64,000 nucleotides of DNA from Tubulanus polymorphus. Its lineage: Eukaryota; Nemertea; Palaeonemertea; Tubulaniformes; Tubulanidae. Positions 1 through 11,557 of the stretch are shown piece by piece. Within the stretch, counting starts at the first letter, position 1. Every line of letters begins with the position of its first letter. The translations under genes and the position numbers were made by a program. Below the pieces are notes generated by a model. That model worked only from the letters and a program-made list of their open reading frames with translations. It was not told the DNA's origin and searched no databases. The stretch lies in contig NC_134036.1 in the NCBI RefSeq assembly GCF_964204645.1, positions 10,962,704-11,026,703 on the forward strand. Reading direction: 5' to 3'.

Positions 1-1896
1 CCATACAAAAATTTTATATTAACAGAAGTTGAAAATGATGATAAAACTGATTGGGAAAGCGCAATTGCGAGTTTAAAAGATGATGCACCAATTGGTTATT
101 TCTTTGTAGTTGATTTAGAATATCCTGAAGATTTAAAGTTTAAAACAAGAAACTTACCTTATTGCCCAGAACATTTAACCGTAGATGATAGTTATTTAAG
201 TGAACACCAGAAGAAAATAAAACCGAAAGATCATGTTTTTACAGAAAAATTAATACTTACTCAAAATAATAAATACAATTATATCGTTCATCATAGAATG
301 TTAAAATTTTATCTATAACAAGGAATGAAATTGAAGAAAAGGAATGAAATTGAAGATAGTACATAGATATATTGAATTTAATCAATCGAAGTGGTTAGAA
401 AAATATATCGATTTCAATACTCAACAGAGAACCATATCAAAAACAGATTTTGAAAAAGATTTCTTCAAATTAATGAATGATAGTTTTTATGGTAAAACAT
501 GTGAAAATATTAGAAATAGAAATGATATTGAATTAGTAATAATTCTGAAAGATTAAGACATTAACAATCAAGTCCTAGACATTTAGGAAATAAAAGATTT
601 GAAGATTATTTAACAGCAGTAAAATTAAAAAGAACGTCAATGAAATTTAATAAACCTATATTCATTGGTTCAACTGTTTTAGAAGTATCAAAATTATTAA
701 TGTATGATTTTTATTATAATGTTTTACAACCGCTTTTTGGGAAAAAGCATATTGAAATATTATTTTTTGATTCTGTAACAGCTGACACCCCAATATTATT
801 AAAATGTAATGATAAAATATTGATAAGAAGAATTTCAGAAATAATTCCAAAACAAAATGAATGTTATATTTCATATGGTGAAAAAGAATTGATATAAATA
901 AATGGTTTAATGGATGTTTGGACAAGAAATGGATGGAAAAAATTAAAGAATATTATTAGGCATAAAACAAATAAGAAGATCTATAGAGTTAGAACTAAAT
1001 TAGGGTTTGTAGATGTTACAGAAGATCATAGTTTAATTAAACGAAATGGCGATGAAATAAAACCAACTGATATAAAAATTGGAGATGAATTATTACATAA
1101 AAGATTTTTCCCAAGAATGAATCATATGTCATTTGATGAAATAATTGATAATATTTATAATAAAGAACCCGAAACATTAGAAGAAAAAGAATATTTTATC
1201 AAATGATTTTTTATGGGAGATGGTTCAGCAGGTGTGTATAATTATGTTTGGGGTAATAAATATTGTTGGTATTTATGCAATCAAGACTTGAAATTATTAG
1301 AAAGAATTAAGAAATTCTGTGAAGAAGTTTATTCACATAAAACATTTAGAATCCTGGATGTTATGAAATCATCAGCAGTTTATAGAATACTTGTAAATAA
1401 TCCTAAAGATTTTGCTATAAAATATAATGATGAATTCTATATTCATGCAATAGTGAAAAGTAATACTTCAACAAAAGAAAAGATAGTTCCAGATTATGTA
1501 TTAAATGCAAAAGATAATTTAAGAAAATGGTTCTTCATTTGATTCTACGCAGCAGATGGTGCTAAAAATTTACGAGTTCTCCAGCAATATCTTTAGCTCA
1601 AAACGGAAAAGTTGCTATATCAGGGTTAAACATATTATGTAATTCATTAGGCTTCAATATGAATATTGGATTGATTAAATCTAAACCAAATTGCTTTAAT
1701 TTAAGCCACACAGAAAAAGATTTAACTGAAGAAGTTATAGATTTATTTGAAATATATAACCCAACAGATTATGTTTATGATTTATCAACTGAAGATCGTA
1801 CATTTAACTGCGGATTTCCATTAATTTGCTTCAATACTGATGCGTACATACTAAAAATCAAGACAAATGACATAACAAAAGACTTAAAAACACCCA
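1..1896 (+). pseudogene. POLB: Protein-primed DNA polymerase B, C-terminal part (element 1), interrupted by an intein
   Basis: The reading starts inside the palm region and shows the conserved block with NDSFYGKTCENIRNRND (polymerase motif B, about 472-525), then a stretch like the element 2 polymerase up to motif C. Motif C (normally YxDTDS) is split: its first half, EILFFD, ends at 771 and its second half, TDAYILKIKT, starts at 1836. Between them sits the intein annotated separately. Breaks: TAA at 316-318, an 18-bp tandem duplication near 322-357 with a frame change, another frame change near 535-545 and a TAA soon after it. The downstream extein runs only to about 1890 before passing into unrelated sequence. 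The polymerase is about three-quarters similar to the element 2 copy, so it belongs to a different lineage of the family. Confidence 0.85.
772..1835 (+). pseudogene. Intein with LAGLIDADG homing endonuclease domain inserted in PolB motif C (decayed)
   Basis: The insert begins with Ser in SVTADTPILLK, typical of block A of inteins at the pol-c site. At about 1012-1040 it has VTEDHSLI, the block B motif with the conserved T-x-x-H. It ends with VYDLSTEDRTFNCG and ICFN followed by Thr of the C-extein, i.e. blocks F and G with terminal Asn and a Thr at +1. The penultimate residue is Phe instead of the usual His. Two dodecapeptide-like endonuclease motifs are present, FFMGDG (about 1207-1224) and FYAADG (about 1543-1560). 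The Gly expected just before each is a TGA (1204-1206 and 1540-1542). There is also a TAA at 895-897 and a frame change near 1570-1580. Splicing and nuclease activity are therefore improbable for this copy. The insertion lies between the D and TD of motif C, the site known for archaeal and giant-virus polymerases. Confidence 0.88.
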
Positions 1897-2292
1897 TTTA
1901 AATATGTTACAAAGTTTGTTTCAAATAAAAAAGTAAATGGTAAAGAATTATATGAAGATTTATTATTAGCAACACCTAATAAAGATGAATTAGATTTAAC
2001 CGATGCTAATAAAATATTAGGATCAAACATTGTAAATGAAATATTAGGAGCAAACACTAATAAAGATGATAATGAAAATATAGTTACAGATATTGATATT
2101 AAAGATTCTATGAAACATAAAGTAGAAAATAGTGATAAATTTGATTGGATGAATAAGCATAACAGTGAAACAACTATTGATGATGCGATAAAAAGGGTGA
2201 AGAATAAGTATAAAAATAATAAAGAATTTGAAGAAAAAAATTCGGTAGAGAATTTGAAAAAAATGTTAGGGTATGATAGTGAAAGTGATTAA
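1891..2292 (+). pseudogene. Unidentified acidic/lysine-rich C-terminal fragment fused after PolB
   Basis: An open frame of about 130 codons runs from the PolB junction to a TAA at 2290-2292, although the first ATG is only at 2110. The product is hydrophilic, rich in Asn, Asp, Glu and Lys, and ends in MLGYDSESD. I see no counterpart in elements 2 or 3 and recognise no domain. Codon use and AT content match the element, so it is probably the 3' part of an element gene brought next to PolB by the internal deletion. It could also be the tail of a variant accessory gene. Confidence 0.5.
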
Positions 2293-2691
2293 AATATTAA
2301 TTATATTTAACTCAAATAATAATATTAGTTCAAAATTGTATAAAATAATAGTAAATAAAAAAGGGGGTTTTAAGTATTTAAGGTATCTAATACATATCTA
2401 ATACATATCTAATTACATATTATTTGAAAATACCTTAAATTATATTTCTTTTTTAAATTTATATTGAAACCTCAGTAATAATATATAACCTTTATTATTT
2501 TCAAACTTATTCATATAATAGTTGAAAAAATAAAAATAAATTGGTTGAAAATTGTATAGATAATATTTATTTTAAAAAAGGGGGTTTTAAGTATTTAAGG
2601 TATCTAATAGGGTATCTAATACATAGTAGGTATTAGGGTATCTAATAGGGTATCAGGTATTAGGGTATGTAATACATAGGTATACTAATAG
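2293..2691. repeat. AT-rich intergenic repeats between convergent genes of element 1
   Basis: A unit of six or more A, then GGGGG, TTTTAAGTATTTAAGG and TATCTAATA occurs twice (about 2356-2393 and 2574-2609), followed by degenerate TATCTAATA / GGTATTAGGGTA iterations to 2690. Between them, about 2454-2520 is a diverged partial copy of the 3' end of the neighbouring ATPase gene. The stretch separates a plus-strand from a minus-strand gene and probably holds both 3' ends. Confidence 0.6.
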
Positions 2692-3303
2692 TTATTTTAT
2701 AAATTTATATTCATAGGGAAATTGTAGTCTCAGTAATAATTTTGAACCTTTATTATTCTTTAATTTATTCATATATTCATCATGTAATTCAGTAGGTATA
2801 ATTTGATTTTCTTCCAATGATTGTTGCATAGATTTTCTATCTTTATTGTAGAATAAAACTAGAAATCTTATATTCTCCCTAAAGTCTTTAACAATTGAAT
2901 TATGTTTTTGATTTAAAACCCATGTTGTTATCCCAAAATGTCTCCCAGAGAAAGCTAAGTAACATAACTCACTTTCTCTCACTTTTGAATCATGTAAATT
3001 AGCGCAATCATCTACAATGAATAATGTATTTGATCCTTTATAAGTATCAATTGCTATTTTTATACAATTATCTAAATTTTCTTTTACTGTTTTAGGATCT
3101 AATATAATAAACTTTTTTATTTTAACTATATCCCTATTATATGTTTTATTCATTTCATAAGTAGGACCGAATAATATTATATTATCAAAATGATTCTTAT
3201 AAATAGTTTCTAACAAATCTAATATGAAATGTGTTTTACCACAATTGGTTACTCCAGTAACTAACATATTATGCGGTTCAAATATAAATAAATCTTTATT
3301 CAT
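2692..3303 (-). CDS. ATP: A32-like genome-packaging ATPase (FtsK/HerA superfamily), intact copy
   Basis: The 203-residue product is expected to drive DNA into capsids. A P-loop GVTNCGKT lies at about residues 17-24 and the Walker B strand TLFIVDDC at about 93-100. The region SGRHFGITTWVLNQ further on fits the sensor segment of Polinton and nucleocytoplasmic-virus packaging ATPases. Length is near normal for Polinton ATPases (about 200-250 aa). The ATG follows AGAATAA directly and overlaps the end of the upstream integrase frame, as in element 2. This is the only uninterrupted copy of the gene here; the element 2 copy differs at a few positions but is frame-shifted. It is isolated from any intact capsid genes in element 1. 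Confidence 0.88.
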   Translation of the reverse strand: MNKDLFIFEPHNMLVTGVTNCGKTHFILDLLETIYKNHFDNIILFGPTYEMNKTYNRDIVKIKKFIILDPKTVKENLDNCIKIAIDTYKGSNTLFIVDDCANLHDSKVRESELCYLAFSGRHFGITTWVLNQKHNSIVKDFRENIRFLVLFYNKDRKSMQQSLEENQIIPTELHDEYMNKLKNNKGSKLLLRLQFPYEYKFIK

Positions 3304-3511
3304 TTATTCTTTTAATTTTACTAGGTAAAATCCATTCATTAAATTTATCATCGTATCCTTTATATTTCACCAAAGAATACTTTTTTCCTGTAAGTTTTTG
3401 TTTTCAATACTTTTTCTATTTTGTATTCTATTTCATCTGGATTTGGTACAAGTGATAATTCTTGTTCATAGAAATAACCTAATATTTCTTCATCTTTTAG
3501 ATCTTCTAAGT
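3296..3511 (-). pseudogene. INT: Integrase C-terminal (chromodomain) fragment, element 1
   Basis: This minus-strand stretch matches the chromodomain end of the element 2 integrase, including the segment LKDEEILGYFYEQELSL and the stretch ending in KIKRINE. A 2-base difference near 3390 relative to element 2 changes frame inside the chromodomain. The match ends at about 3511, where unrelated sequence takes over, so the catalytic domain is missing. Its 3' end overlaps the start of the ATPase gene by a few bases. Confidence 0.75.
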
Positions 3512-5128
3512 AACAGCTTTTGAGAAATACTGATTCCGAATGCTGACACTGGAATAGTGTACAGAATATAGGGTAAACGACAATATATTTATATATTATT
3601 GCGATATGATGTTGGCATTGAGCCAATTCATGTAAAATCGCGCTACGTTTTTTTATGTGAGCATTTGTTTCATTGGTTCTCGGCTTAAATTACGTATAAT
3701 CGATGCGATTGAAGACATGGCGAACCATCGTCGATGACATGGTCAACTGAGTTAAAATTCAACGAAAAACTGTTTTTTGCGGGAAAATTCTTAGCTCTCG
3801 CTTATAAAATTTTATGAATAATAATAATGACCTCGATATATTCTACGAGCGAATGGGATTGGCTGTTTTTGGGATATACGGGGAATTCCGGCATTACTAA
3901 AATAATTATGGGAAAGCCATAGAATGGCGTAGGTTTCATTAGACTAGGTGCCGTATACATGCGAACTTTAAATGCTCATTGCTGGTGAGGATGTAAATAT
4001 TTCATACATCCGCCATAGGTATTGTTTCATTGTAATACCCGGTGATTGTTTTGAATGAAATTTAAGTGTAAGCGAACATTCACTTACACGAGGCCTCCAC
4101 GTGCGCACGGAGTGCTACACGACACTCACACAAGCTCGTACAGTACACTACTAATGGTGATGATGTAACGCGTGCACGTTTGGCATGAAAATAGGCTGAA
4201 TGATCCTAGCAGAAGATGAGCGCTGTAATAAATTGCAATTTCTTGTGACCTGAAAATATTAAGCAGCAATCCAAAGTATAGGTCGAGGTCTAAATGTAGT
4301 AGTCGTTAATTCCTGGATATAACACGATCTGTTATATATTATATCTATTATAACACGAACCGGTATTTTAACTTGGCCGCCAACATTGGAAGAGGGGTTT
4401 CGAAGACCCAATATTCAGCCACCCTCTGAGATGTGACATCATATGAATTTTAGGCCATCCCATGTTAATGGTCTTTTTGCCATACCCCCACCGACCCGAC
4501 TTCAAAGGTACCGAGTGAAAACTTTTTATTGGGATTCATTGAAATACATTTTATTTTTGATAAAAACGGCCGACCGACCCACTGCCTACGTATGAGGTAC
4601 GTATGTTTGAATTCAAGTGTGCATCGTGTGAAAACATGCCTTGACATGGGGCCTAACTTAAGTTTTCCAGGAAACTGGCAGTGTTCCAATAAGCTGCCAT
4701 TCATTCTCATAGTGACTATATTAAAAAGCTGGTAACGTACAAGCGCACATATTCAATGTACTGTTTCATTTTTAACACAGAGATGACGCTCTGGACGAAG
4801 TTATAATTTTAGAATAATTCTCGAAATCTACGCTATTAGACAAATTTCCCGTGCACTACGGAGATGATTTTTCAAACAATGCCCTCATTCCAAACAACCT
4901 TTAGCTTTCAAGGTAAACCACACTTTGCCCATGGGCATTTTATTATTCAATATCCAGCATTACAAAGTTTCTTTAATATGGATTGTACACGGACACGCTA
5001 TCTCTGCAGTGACAGAACCAGAACCGTGACCGGTGTACTAGTATGCAGTGTCATTGTGTACACTTAAATGACAAGACATTGACATGAATGGACACACCCG
5101 TGGCGTCAATCAACTTTTTTTTCAACTA
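3512..5128. other. Host intergenic DNA without a recognised gene
   Basis: Base composition becomes mixed immediately after element 1. Short open frames at 4465-4735 on both strands and at 4864-5067 have no recognisable domain, signal or splice context and are not supported as genes. Confidence 0.5.
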
Positions 5129-5172
5129 TAAAGGACAAAAAGGACGATGGTATTTAAATAATGTTTATGAAA

Positions 5173-5287
5173 CAGGACCCAGTTCCACAGTTGTGAGTTA
5201 AGATTTGAATTTGAGTAAACTCATTGAAAATGAACTAACTTTAACTTAAGAGTTAACTCTAACTCACAACTGTGGAACTGGATCCTG
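5173..5287. repeat. Fold-back MITE-like palindrome, copy 1
   Basis: Inverted arms CAGTTCCACAGTTGTGAGTT and the reverse complement flank a short AT-rich centre. It interrupts copy A of the long repeat; copy B (near 8943-8962) lacks it, giving an empty-site comparison. Relatives occur at 36168-36276 and 40176-40286. Confidence 0.7.
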
Positions 5288-6485
5288 ATGAATTCATGAA
5301 ACTGACATCAAAACTGGGGTTAGTTTTTTACAAAACAGGTTATTTTGCATTCCTTCACCATTTGAATTATCAGGTTGTAAAAATGCTACAGCTAATCACC
5401 CGCCCTAAAATAGAGCCTTAAGTAGTCCAAGAGTTATCTGATCGGTAGTAAAATGTTACATCGACTATATAACCAAAATAGTGTTAGACTGGACTTAAAT
5501 CTAAGCTAGGCCACCGGTTGACGCGGATAGTCGGTATGCCGTAGGTGATTGGCAGGATGAAATCTTACATTAATGTTATAAGTTACCCTCCTGGTCAGGA
5601 GGGCTTCAAAAATCAGTCAATAGACTCATTGGTTGTTCCTCTCCACGGAAATTAAAAAAAAAAATCTTATCTTTCTTTTATTGGGAACGTGTCCCTCAAT
5701 TGATTGACCCCATTTACAACGGCGCTTATCACCCACCTGGGTCTAGTGGGGAGCTGAATCGAGGTGGGGGGTCGAAACCCCCGCTTCTAAATACAATGAG
5801 GTTACATTGATTAAACTAAGTTGTTAAATCTATACATTTAGATTTACAGTATAGAACCAAGAGATTGACCCCGTTATTTAGTTGGCTGGTTGTGATTGAA
5901 TGACAGTACATTTCCTATATTATTGTCATAAGGAGGGCTTTTAAAATTAAGTCCATAGACTCATTGATTGTTCCTCTCCACGGAAGTCTTTAGTAAAAGG
6001 CGAAAGATTTAAACGATTTTTTTTTTTTTTTTTTTTTTTTATATCTTACTTTATTATTTAATGGAAAGCTCCATTACATCTACATCGCACCCACTGGAGT
6101 CATGTGGGGGACTGAATAATTGTTACATGATTGTAGCGAGAATATGCAGTTTAAAAAGAAAAAAAAATCACCTCTAGCTCCGTGTATTAGGTGTAAAAAC
6201 ACCTTACGACCGAGAGGGAAAGTTCTTAAATAACTGTTATCTCTTTTCATTTTAGGTTGTTCTACTCTTTCCAAAAAGGATATAAAAAATTTTCGTTCTT
6301 TTTTAACTTTTTTTCCCTTTTTTTCAGTACTTTTTATCTTTTTTTTATATTGCTTTTGTTTTTTTCTTAAAATTTTGAAAAATTATATACAGTTATCGGT
6401 ACAGAATCGTATTTACATACTAGACATCGTTATCAAATAGTCTATCATCCTTCAATATATACACATTTACAGAATTAACAAGTCT

Positions 6486-6655
<170 letters not shown>

Positions 6656-7687
6656 TAAACGAGGTTGAAGAGAAACCAGAGTACCTACCTACCCTGAGTC
6701 CTCGAGGTATTCATACCCCGAAACCATTACCTTTACACACGGTGTTTTACTTTCGACAAAATTTAGATTTTTTCCCGCCACAAAATCGGTCTTTTAGCCA
6801 GAAGTTTCCACAGATTTCAGTCTGAATTTTATCCAAATTTATATCACATTTAATAAGATCAATCAACAAGCAATGATGCTACAGTTACAAATATATGATT
6901 ATATTCATGACGATGGTATCTCGTTTTCCGTGAGTGCTCGGTAAATTCCGTCAATCTCCGACTAGGGGCACGACTCACACTCGGCACCCTCTTATGTGAC
7001 TCGGACCAAATCGTCTCAGTATGATCGCGGCTAAACATTAGCTAAACTGCCTAACTTTGGAGTGTCATAGATTCGAACACAGTTATTACTGAACTAGGTT
7101 TCTTTAACAGTACAGAATATTTTTTATCTTAAAATAAGGATTGACCCAGTTATCTATTTGATTGGTAAATTCCGTTTGATTCTCGATCTTGGTGTCCCTA
7201 CAAACCCACCACACCTGCCGGGAGCGAAACAGGGGGTTTGTTATCGGCCCCGAATGACCATACAAACTGTGAAATGAGAACTCTCGTATTCATGTGTGTG
7301 GTTTGTGTGAAAGCGATGCGCGATTATTTCAGTAAAATATTCCAGAAAGATTCACCTTTATCTACATAAATATGTATGAATAGAGAAAATTTAGTACCGA
7401 AGGCTTAACAAAACTTTATCTAATAAGATATGAGAATTAGTTTCAATTCACTCCTCTCCGACCGATCTAGAACACATCTATTCAAATGTTCCACGATGGT
7501 CTATAAGCTGAACTGCATTCAACAGAGATGAAATAATGATAACTTGGTAAAACGTGGCTTGATTGGTCCGATATACTCGGCAGGAGTCTGATGTAACCAG
7601 GGTTCAATTTACTTCAATTTATCATTTAACAGATCGTTCAACATGATTCGTACAATAGGACGCTACCGATAGACACATCAGTCGAAA

Positions 7688-8766
7688 ATGATCACTACTA
7701 GCGACAATACGACAAGTGGCCCGGTCCCGCAGCTCAGCTGGTGTCAGAGAGTCCAAACTCGTCCGGTTAGATTTAGGTTCAGTTTCAACATTAGAATGTA
7801 TTTAGGATGTTATCTACCGGCGTCTGTACTGGGTATAACATTCAACGCATTCACGTTGTTAGTTCTAAAACGGTTTAAATCTGATGTTTATTTTCTCATC
7901 AAAATTCTCGCTATAAACGATATTTTGTTTATGGTCGCTACATTCATTCTTTATCCGCTGAGAACTGCGTACATTTACGTCGTTTTGGGAGATATTTTGT
8001 TCCGCGTAGATGACTGGATGTTCGGGTGGATTTTTTTTTTAATATCTTTGCCGTTTTTTTATATATTTCAGATGACACGTAACTGGTGCACTGTACTGCT
8101 CAGTCTAGAGCGGTTAATCGTCGTATTGTTTCCAATAAAATCTCGTAGAATTCCCAGAAAGCTGATCGCACAGGGCGCAATGTTATTTATTTCTTTGTTG
8201 GCTTTTTGTGGTCATTTAGGTCAATTTCTACCCCGCAAACATCTTGGATTCATGAACTGTCCTTACTATTGGCCTTATATCACAAGACGGCGTGGAGTGA
8301 TCCGGTACAATTTTGCAATATCCTTCTGGATTTATTCAGTTTCTGAGCGTATTTTTTTCTTCTTTCTCACTGTCACGTTTCCACTGTTCATTTTGGTTTT
8401 CATCAATGTAATTCTTATTTCGGTGACATTTTACCGTCGGGTTACTCGACTTTCACAGCTCGGTATAACTGATGAATCGTCTAGAAGGGAAATGAGGGTT
8501 TTAAGGATGGTTTTATCAGTTGTTTTCGTGTTTATTATTTGCGAAGGTTTGGGATTTGTGGATCGTAGAAGAAATTTGTTCCCCATAGGAATTATCGGTT
8601 TTTCTTTTAGATTAATCGCTTGGCATTTTCTATTGTTGATTCGTCAGTAAATTTCATTATATATTGTGTGACAAATGACAAATTCAGAAAATCGTCCTTT
8701 GACATTCTAAGTAAAGCTTGTTCTAGAAGAGGTTCTTGTTTTCGATGGATAGCTGGCGTGAGTTGA
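7688..8766 (+). pseudogene. Rhodopsin-family orphan GPCR with a frame break in TM7
   Basis: The uninterrupted part (320 codons to 8650) has an extracellular N-terminus with NTT near the start, then TM1 (about residues 38-60, with GITFNAF in the N1.50 position), TM2 with LAINDILF, and TM3 ending in the DRY-equivalent LERLIVVLFP. TM4 and a Cys-bearing loop follow, then TM5 around residues 225-247 and TM6 after a basic loop. At about 8608-8625 the frame changes. The alternative frame continues with VDSSVNFIIYC (the NPxxY-region equivalent of TM7) and a helix-8-like basic tail to a TGA at 8764-8766. As read, the receptor lacks a proper TM7. It resembles the expanded lophotrochozoan FMRFamide-receptor-like orphans and is single-exon. 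An assembly error rather than a true lesion is possible. Confidence 0.8.
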
Positions 8767-8900
8767 GATGAGACAATTCTACAGTGGAACTCGCTCCGGA
8801 TTTTTGTAGAAAAACCCACAATTAAATTTTTAAGAAAATCTCGGAAGAGAATCTAATACAGAGGCATCAAAACTGTCCGAACATTTCTCAAACTGGAAAA

Positions 8901-9640
8901 TAAAAGGACAAAAAGGACGATGGTATTTAAATAATGTTTATGCAAGAGATTGATTCATAAAACTGACATCAAAACTGGGGTTAGTTTTTTTTTTAACAAA
9001 ACAAGTTAATCTGCATTCCTTGACCATTTGAAATATCAGGTTGTAAAAATGCTACAGCAAATCACCCACCCTAAAATAGAGCCTTAAGTAGTCCAAGAGT
9101 TATCAGATCGGTAGTAAAATGTTACATCGACTATAAAACCAAAATAGTCTTAGACTGGACTTAAATCTAAGTTAGGCCACCGGTTGACGCGGATAGTCGG
9201 TATGCCGTAGGTGATTGGCTGGACGCCATTTTATGTAAGTGTTGTAAGTTACCCTCCTGGTGAGGAGGGCTTCAAAAATCAGTCAATAGACTCATTGATT
9301 GTTCCTCTCCACGGAAATCTTTAGTAAAAGGCGAAAGATTTAAACGGGGTTGAAGAGAAACATGAGTACCTCTACCCTGAGTCCTCGAGGTATTCATACC
9401 CCGAAACCATTTTTGCCTTTATACACGGTGTTTTACTTTCGCCAAAATTCAGATTTTTTCCGCCACAAAATCGGTCTTTTAGCCAGAAGGTTCCACAGAT
9501 TTCAGTCATAATTTTATCCAAATTTATATTACACTTAATTAGATCAATCAACAAGCAATGATGCTACAGTTACAAATATATGATTATATTCATGATGATG
9601 GTATCTCGTTTTCCGTGAGCACTCGGTAAATTCCGTCAAT
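8901..9640 (+). repeat. Interspersed repeat, copy B (downstream of the GPCR)
   Basis: Shorter copy of the repeat at 5129-6960. It reads through from the CTCCACGGAA block directly into GGGGTTGAAGAGAAAC and on to CCGTCAATCTCCGAC, without the extra insertions of copy A. It represents the ancestral arrangement more closely. Confidence 0.75.
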
Positions 9641-10504
9641 CTCCGACCACGCCCACGTGTCCTACAATGGACACGCGTATTGTGACATCTGGGGTCACCT
9701 GGCACGTGACCGATACTCTGACCACAGGGTGAAAAGTACCAATATCCGACCTCGTATTTATGACGTATTCTTAACGGATAATGGTCGTATATGTTTGATA
9801 TCTGACCCCAATCCGTAACTGACATTGAAGAATCCGGGAAAACGGATCTGCGTATGTATTGATAGATCCCCGACCATACGTCGGTTGTCCGTTGCTGATA
9901 CTTAGACAGATACGCAACTGACACTTGACGTATGCTTGACGGATTAAAGAAATCCGACTCGACGGTTTCGACGAGTTGAAACAATTATCCGCAGTATCCG
10001 CATCGGTTATATGACGTATTCTTTGATTAGTCATAACCGCAATGAATGGATACATTGCGGATTCGAAGCGATTATCCCGTATATGCAAACGTATTTTGAT
10101 TGGACACCCGTCTGTTGATCCCCATACGAACGGATATATGCGGTTTCGTGAATAATCTGTATTACGTATTCTTTTGTTTTAGTACTTTCAGCACTTATAT
10201 ACGCACTGCAGGCAACAGGATCCGCAAAGCATATACGAGCTCTAGATATCTCGGGAATTCTTTCTCCGCTATACGTATGTCCGTGTCTATATTATGCATT
10301 TTGATCAAGTGTACAAAACCAATGAAAAATAAGAAAACTACGATGATATACTGATATAATGAATGTTAAGATTTCTTTTATTTAGATGTTATATGTTTTC
10401 ATTGGATCATGACAAGTTCTAGTTATGTTTAAATAAAAACTATTTAAAAACTGTTTAAAAATAACTAGCCCGGCCAACAAACACTTTCAGTAAACTTCCC
10501 CTAA
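9641..10504. other. Host intergenic DNA, no gene supported
   Basis: Overlapping open frames exist on both strands (for example 9544-9984 minus and 10100-10354 plus). They overlap each other, lack domains and partly continue repeat B. TACGTATT-like words are frequent. No feature is claimed. Confidence 0.4.
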
Positions 10505-10745
10505 CAAAAAAATCACACATGTGATTTTTTAAAAAACACGTGTGATTCACATGTGTAAAAATGGGACATTATCACACATGTGATTTTGAATGTGAATCAC
10601 ACGTGTGATTTTGTATGTGAATCACACGTGTGATTTTCTAATCTAATTAACCCATTTTTACACATGTGAATCGTACGTGTGATACGGCCCTGAATGTAAA
10701 TCACACATGTCACATAACACAGTCATGTGTGATTTTTAACGCATG
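10505..10745. repeat. Cluster of CACATGTG / CACACGTGTG palindromes
   Basis: At least ten copies of a palindromic word of the form AATCACACGTGTGATT or TCACACATGTGATTTT lie in about 240 bp, separated by short AT-rich spacers. Each contains an E-box-like CANNTG core. It may be a decayed palindromic satellite or MITE cluster; a regulatory role is inference only. Confidence 0.75.
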
Positions 10746-11557
10746 TGATCTGCAGTCATCCTCATTGTTCAAGCTCCACACGACTGTATTCAAGAAGAAG
10801 TATAAGCACACATTCATAATGGTCAAAATTTGACCACTTCTTTCATTGTTTCATCCATATTTCACAATTTCCTAAAAACTCATTGCCTGAAAGGAGATCC
10901 ACATAGTGGCAAAACAAAATGAAGTTTCAAAATTACCAACCAAATGTAATAACTCACTTGTGTAAGCTTACATGTTGATGGGAATTTTATTTTCAAATAT
11001 TTACAGATTTACTTCGTCAATTTATACTGTTTCAGCATTTGTCCAATTTTCTTTCTAATTTGGGCCGCGATAACCCCCAATCAACAATTCAGAACATGAT
11101 CTGGAATGAGACAAAATTATAAAACATTCAAATACTACACACAATTCCAAACAATAAATCAATCAATCAATATCCCTAATATCAATCATCTGATGAAAAA
11201 AGCCAAAGTTACATTATTATGATAAGTGAAACCAGATCGAAAATAAACGGCGCTACTTTTACACTAGCTTATAAATTTTTTCAATCAACACTTACCATAA
11301 CAGGACTCAAAACCTCTTTTTCAGTAATTTGTTCCGGCTGAAAGTATACGTTTCATTCTCCATGTAGATAAATTACTACTCGAGGAAATGTACTGACTCC
11401 CTAGATTAATAACGGAAAATTCCATTTTAATTTGTAAATGATTCATTCAAATGTAGAAAGAATTGGCAAATACTGTTCAATACCGGCTGATCATTCAGTT
11501 TAGGAATTATACAGTATAGTATGCAAACGAGTGTCTTTTTCCTGGACATATCGTGAT
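10746..11557. other. Host intergenic DNA before element 2
   Basis: AT-rich sequence with no open frame, repeat or RNA gene that I can support. The outer arm of the element 2 terminal repeat seen at 29400-29749 is missing here, so the left junction lies at about 11558. Confidence 0.5.

Larger units (their letters stand above)
1..3511 (+). mobile_element. Maverick/Polinton element 1, partial and internally deleted
   Basis: AT-rich block entered from the left edge of the window. It carries the C-terminal half of a protein-primed DNA polymerase B on the plus strand, then a packaging ATPase and the chromodomain end of an integrase on the minus strand. This gene pairing is the Polinton signature. 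Compared with element 2, everything between the PolB active-site region and the ATPase (capsid and membrane genes) is absent, so a large internal deletion has occurred. Similarity to element 2 stops abruptly at about 3511, inside the integrase C-terminal coding region, where less AT-rich host sequence begins. No terminal repeat is visible. Mobility of this copy is very unlikely. Confidence 0.88.

Noticed and set aside
9544-10354. Overlapping ORFs on both strands (146, 105 and 84 codons).
   Set aside because: Mutually overlapping, no domains, partly inside repeat B.
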